Origin: Paractinoplanes abujensis
GTDB lineage: Bacteria > Actinomycetota > Actinomycetes > Mycobacteriales > Micromonosporaceae
DNA length: 64,000 bases
Direction: 5' to 3'
Assembly: GCF_014204895.1 (NCBI RefSeq)
Contig: NZ_JACHMF010000001.1
Span: forward strand, 3,534,001-3,598,000
The notes beneath the pieces were generated by a model that was not told the origin of the DNA, did not search any database, and was given only the letters and a program-made list of their open reading frames with translations. Positions 63,374 to 64,000 of this stretch are shown here, piece after piece. Positions within the stretch are counted from its first letter, which is position 1. Each line of letters starts with the position of its first letter. The position numbers and the translations under genes were made by a program.

Positions 63374-64000
63374 GACAGGCCCTCCGCGATGGGTCCGAGA
63401 GCGAGAGCGGGCAGGAAGGTCAGCGCGACCAGCACGACGGTGACGCCGACGACCAGCCCGACGAACAGGGGTTGGTGGGTGGGCAGGGTGCCCTCGGATT
63501 CCGGGGTGGCCTTCTGCCGGGCCAGTGAACCGGCCAGGGCCAGCACGAGCACGAGCGGCAGGAACCGGCCGAGCAGCATGGCCAGGCCGAGCGCGGTGTC
63601 CCACCACGGCGTGTTGACCGTGATGCCCGCGAAGGCCGAGCCGTTGTTGTTCGACGCGCTGGTGAAGGCGTACAGGACCTCGGAGAGCCCGTGCGGACCG
63701 ATGTTGAGCGCGGTCGAGTTGTTGCCGGTGGCGAAGGCCGCGGCCGTGCCGATCAGCACCAGGGCCGGGGTGATCAGGAAGTAGCTCGACGCCAGCTTCA
63801 TCTCGCGGGCGCCGATCTTCTTGCCGAGATATTCCGGCGTCCGCCCGACCATGAGACCGGCCACGAAAACCGTGATGATCGCGAGGATGAGCAGACCGTA
63901 GAGCCCGGAGCCGACGCCGCCCGGGGCGACCTCACCCAGCATCATGTTGACCAACGGCATCATGCCGCCCAGGGCCGTGTACGAGTCGTGGAACGAGTTG
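63370..64000 (-). CDS. kdpA: Potassium-transporting ATPase subunit KdpA, 5' end cut by the window
   Basis: The last 209 or so residues of KdpA are present; the frame continues through the right edge ([20 protein letters not shown]) with no start in the window. Family segments include [56 protein letters not shown], the last of which belongs to the fourth selectivity-filter repeat, and a terminal membrane helix. KdpA forms the potassium-selective channel-like part of the pump. kdpF, if present, would lie beyond the edge. Confidence 0.96.
   Translation of the reverse strand, partial: NSFHDSYTALGGMMPLVNMMLGEVAPGGVGSGLYGLLILAIITVFVAGLMVGRTPEYLGKKIGAREMKLASSYFLITPALVLIGTAAAFATGNNSTALNIGPHGLSEVLYAFTSASNNNGSAFAGITVNTPWWDTALGLAMLLGRFLPLVLVLALAGSLARQKATPESEGTLPTHQPLFVGLVVGVTVVLVALTFLPALALGPIAEGLS

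Overview
The window is high-GC actinomycete DNA. Its codon use, the GTG starts, the Kdp potassium system, the DUF5996 and RsbW-like genes, and a frequent CCGTACGG word suggest a Micromonosporaceae-like organism (Actinoplanes/Micromonospora type). The taxon is an inference. About 44 kb on the left is a modular type I polyketide synthase (PKS) cluster. About 20 kb on the right is ordinary chromosome.

Positions 1-599 hold the 3' end of a plus-strand PKS gene (end of KR, ACP, C-terminal docking domain), followed by a strong hairpin terminator. After an unassigned gap of about 840 bp comes one long minus-strand run of closely spaced genes, read from 43901 down to 1480. Five PKS genes come first. 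I call them A (38799-43901), B (30707-38785), C (26021-30700), D (20600-25990) and E (9603-20597, ending in a thioesterase). They carry seven modules. They are followed by a trans-acting acyltransferase, a free ACP, two adenylation enzymes, a PLP decarboxylase, the two glutamate mutase subunits and a type II thioesterase. This set matches the vicenistatin-type route to a beta-amino acid starter: glutamate to 3-methylaspartate, activation onto a free ACP, decarboxylation to 3-aminoisobutyryl-ACP, protection with an aminoacyl group, and transfer to the PKS. The cluster should therefore make a macrolactam.

All seven acyltransferases carry the HAFH motif expected for malonyl-CoA. The modules read A: KS-AT-DH-KR-ACP; B1: KS-AT-DH-KR-ACP; B2: KS-AT-ACP; C: KS-AT-KR-ACP; D, E1 and E2: KS-AT-DH-KR-ACP, with TE at the end. 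Docking-domain types match in the order plus-strand PKS to A to B to C to D to E. The terminal part of the product should be a 2,4,6-trienamide with a hydroxyl at C9, a ketone at C11 and a 12,14-diene. The loading module and the peptidase that removes the protecting aminoacyl group are not in the window.

Right of the cluster lie a secreted PQQ-type beta-propeller protein (plus strand, divergent from PKS A), a TetR regulator, an MMPL transporter with a TTA codon, and an RsbW-like ATPase. A DUF5996/hydrolase pair follows on the minus strand, then a small GNAT, a frameshifted pseudogene, and a sugar-binding-domain/GGDEF fusion protein. A Tat-exported GH31 glycosidase comes next. Last is the minus-strand kdpABC/kdpDE locus, whose kdpA is cut by the window end. 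I saw no tRNA, rRNA, CRISPR array or intact insertion sequence.
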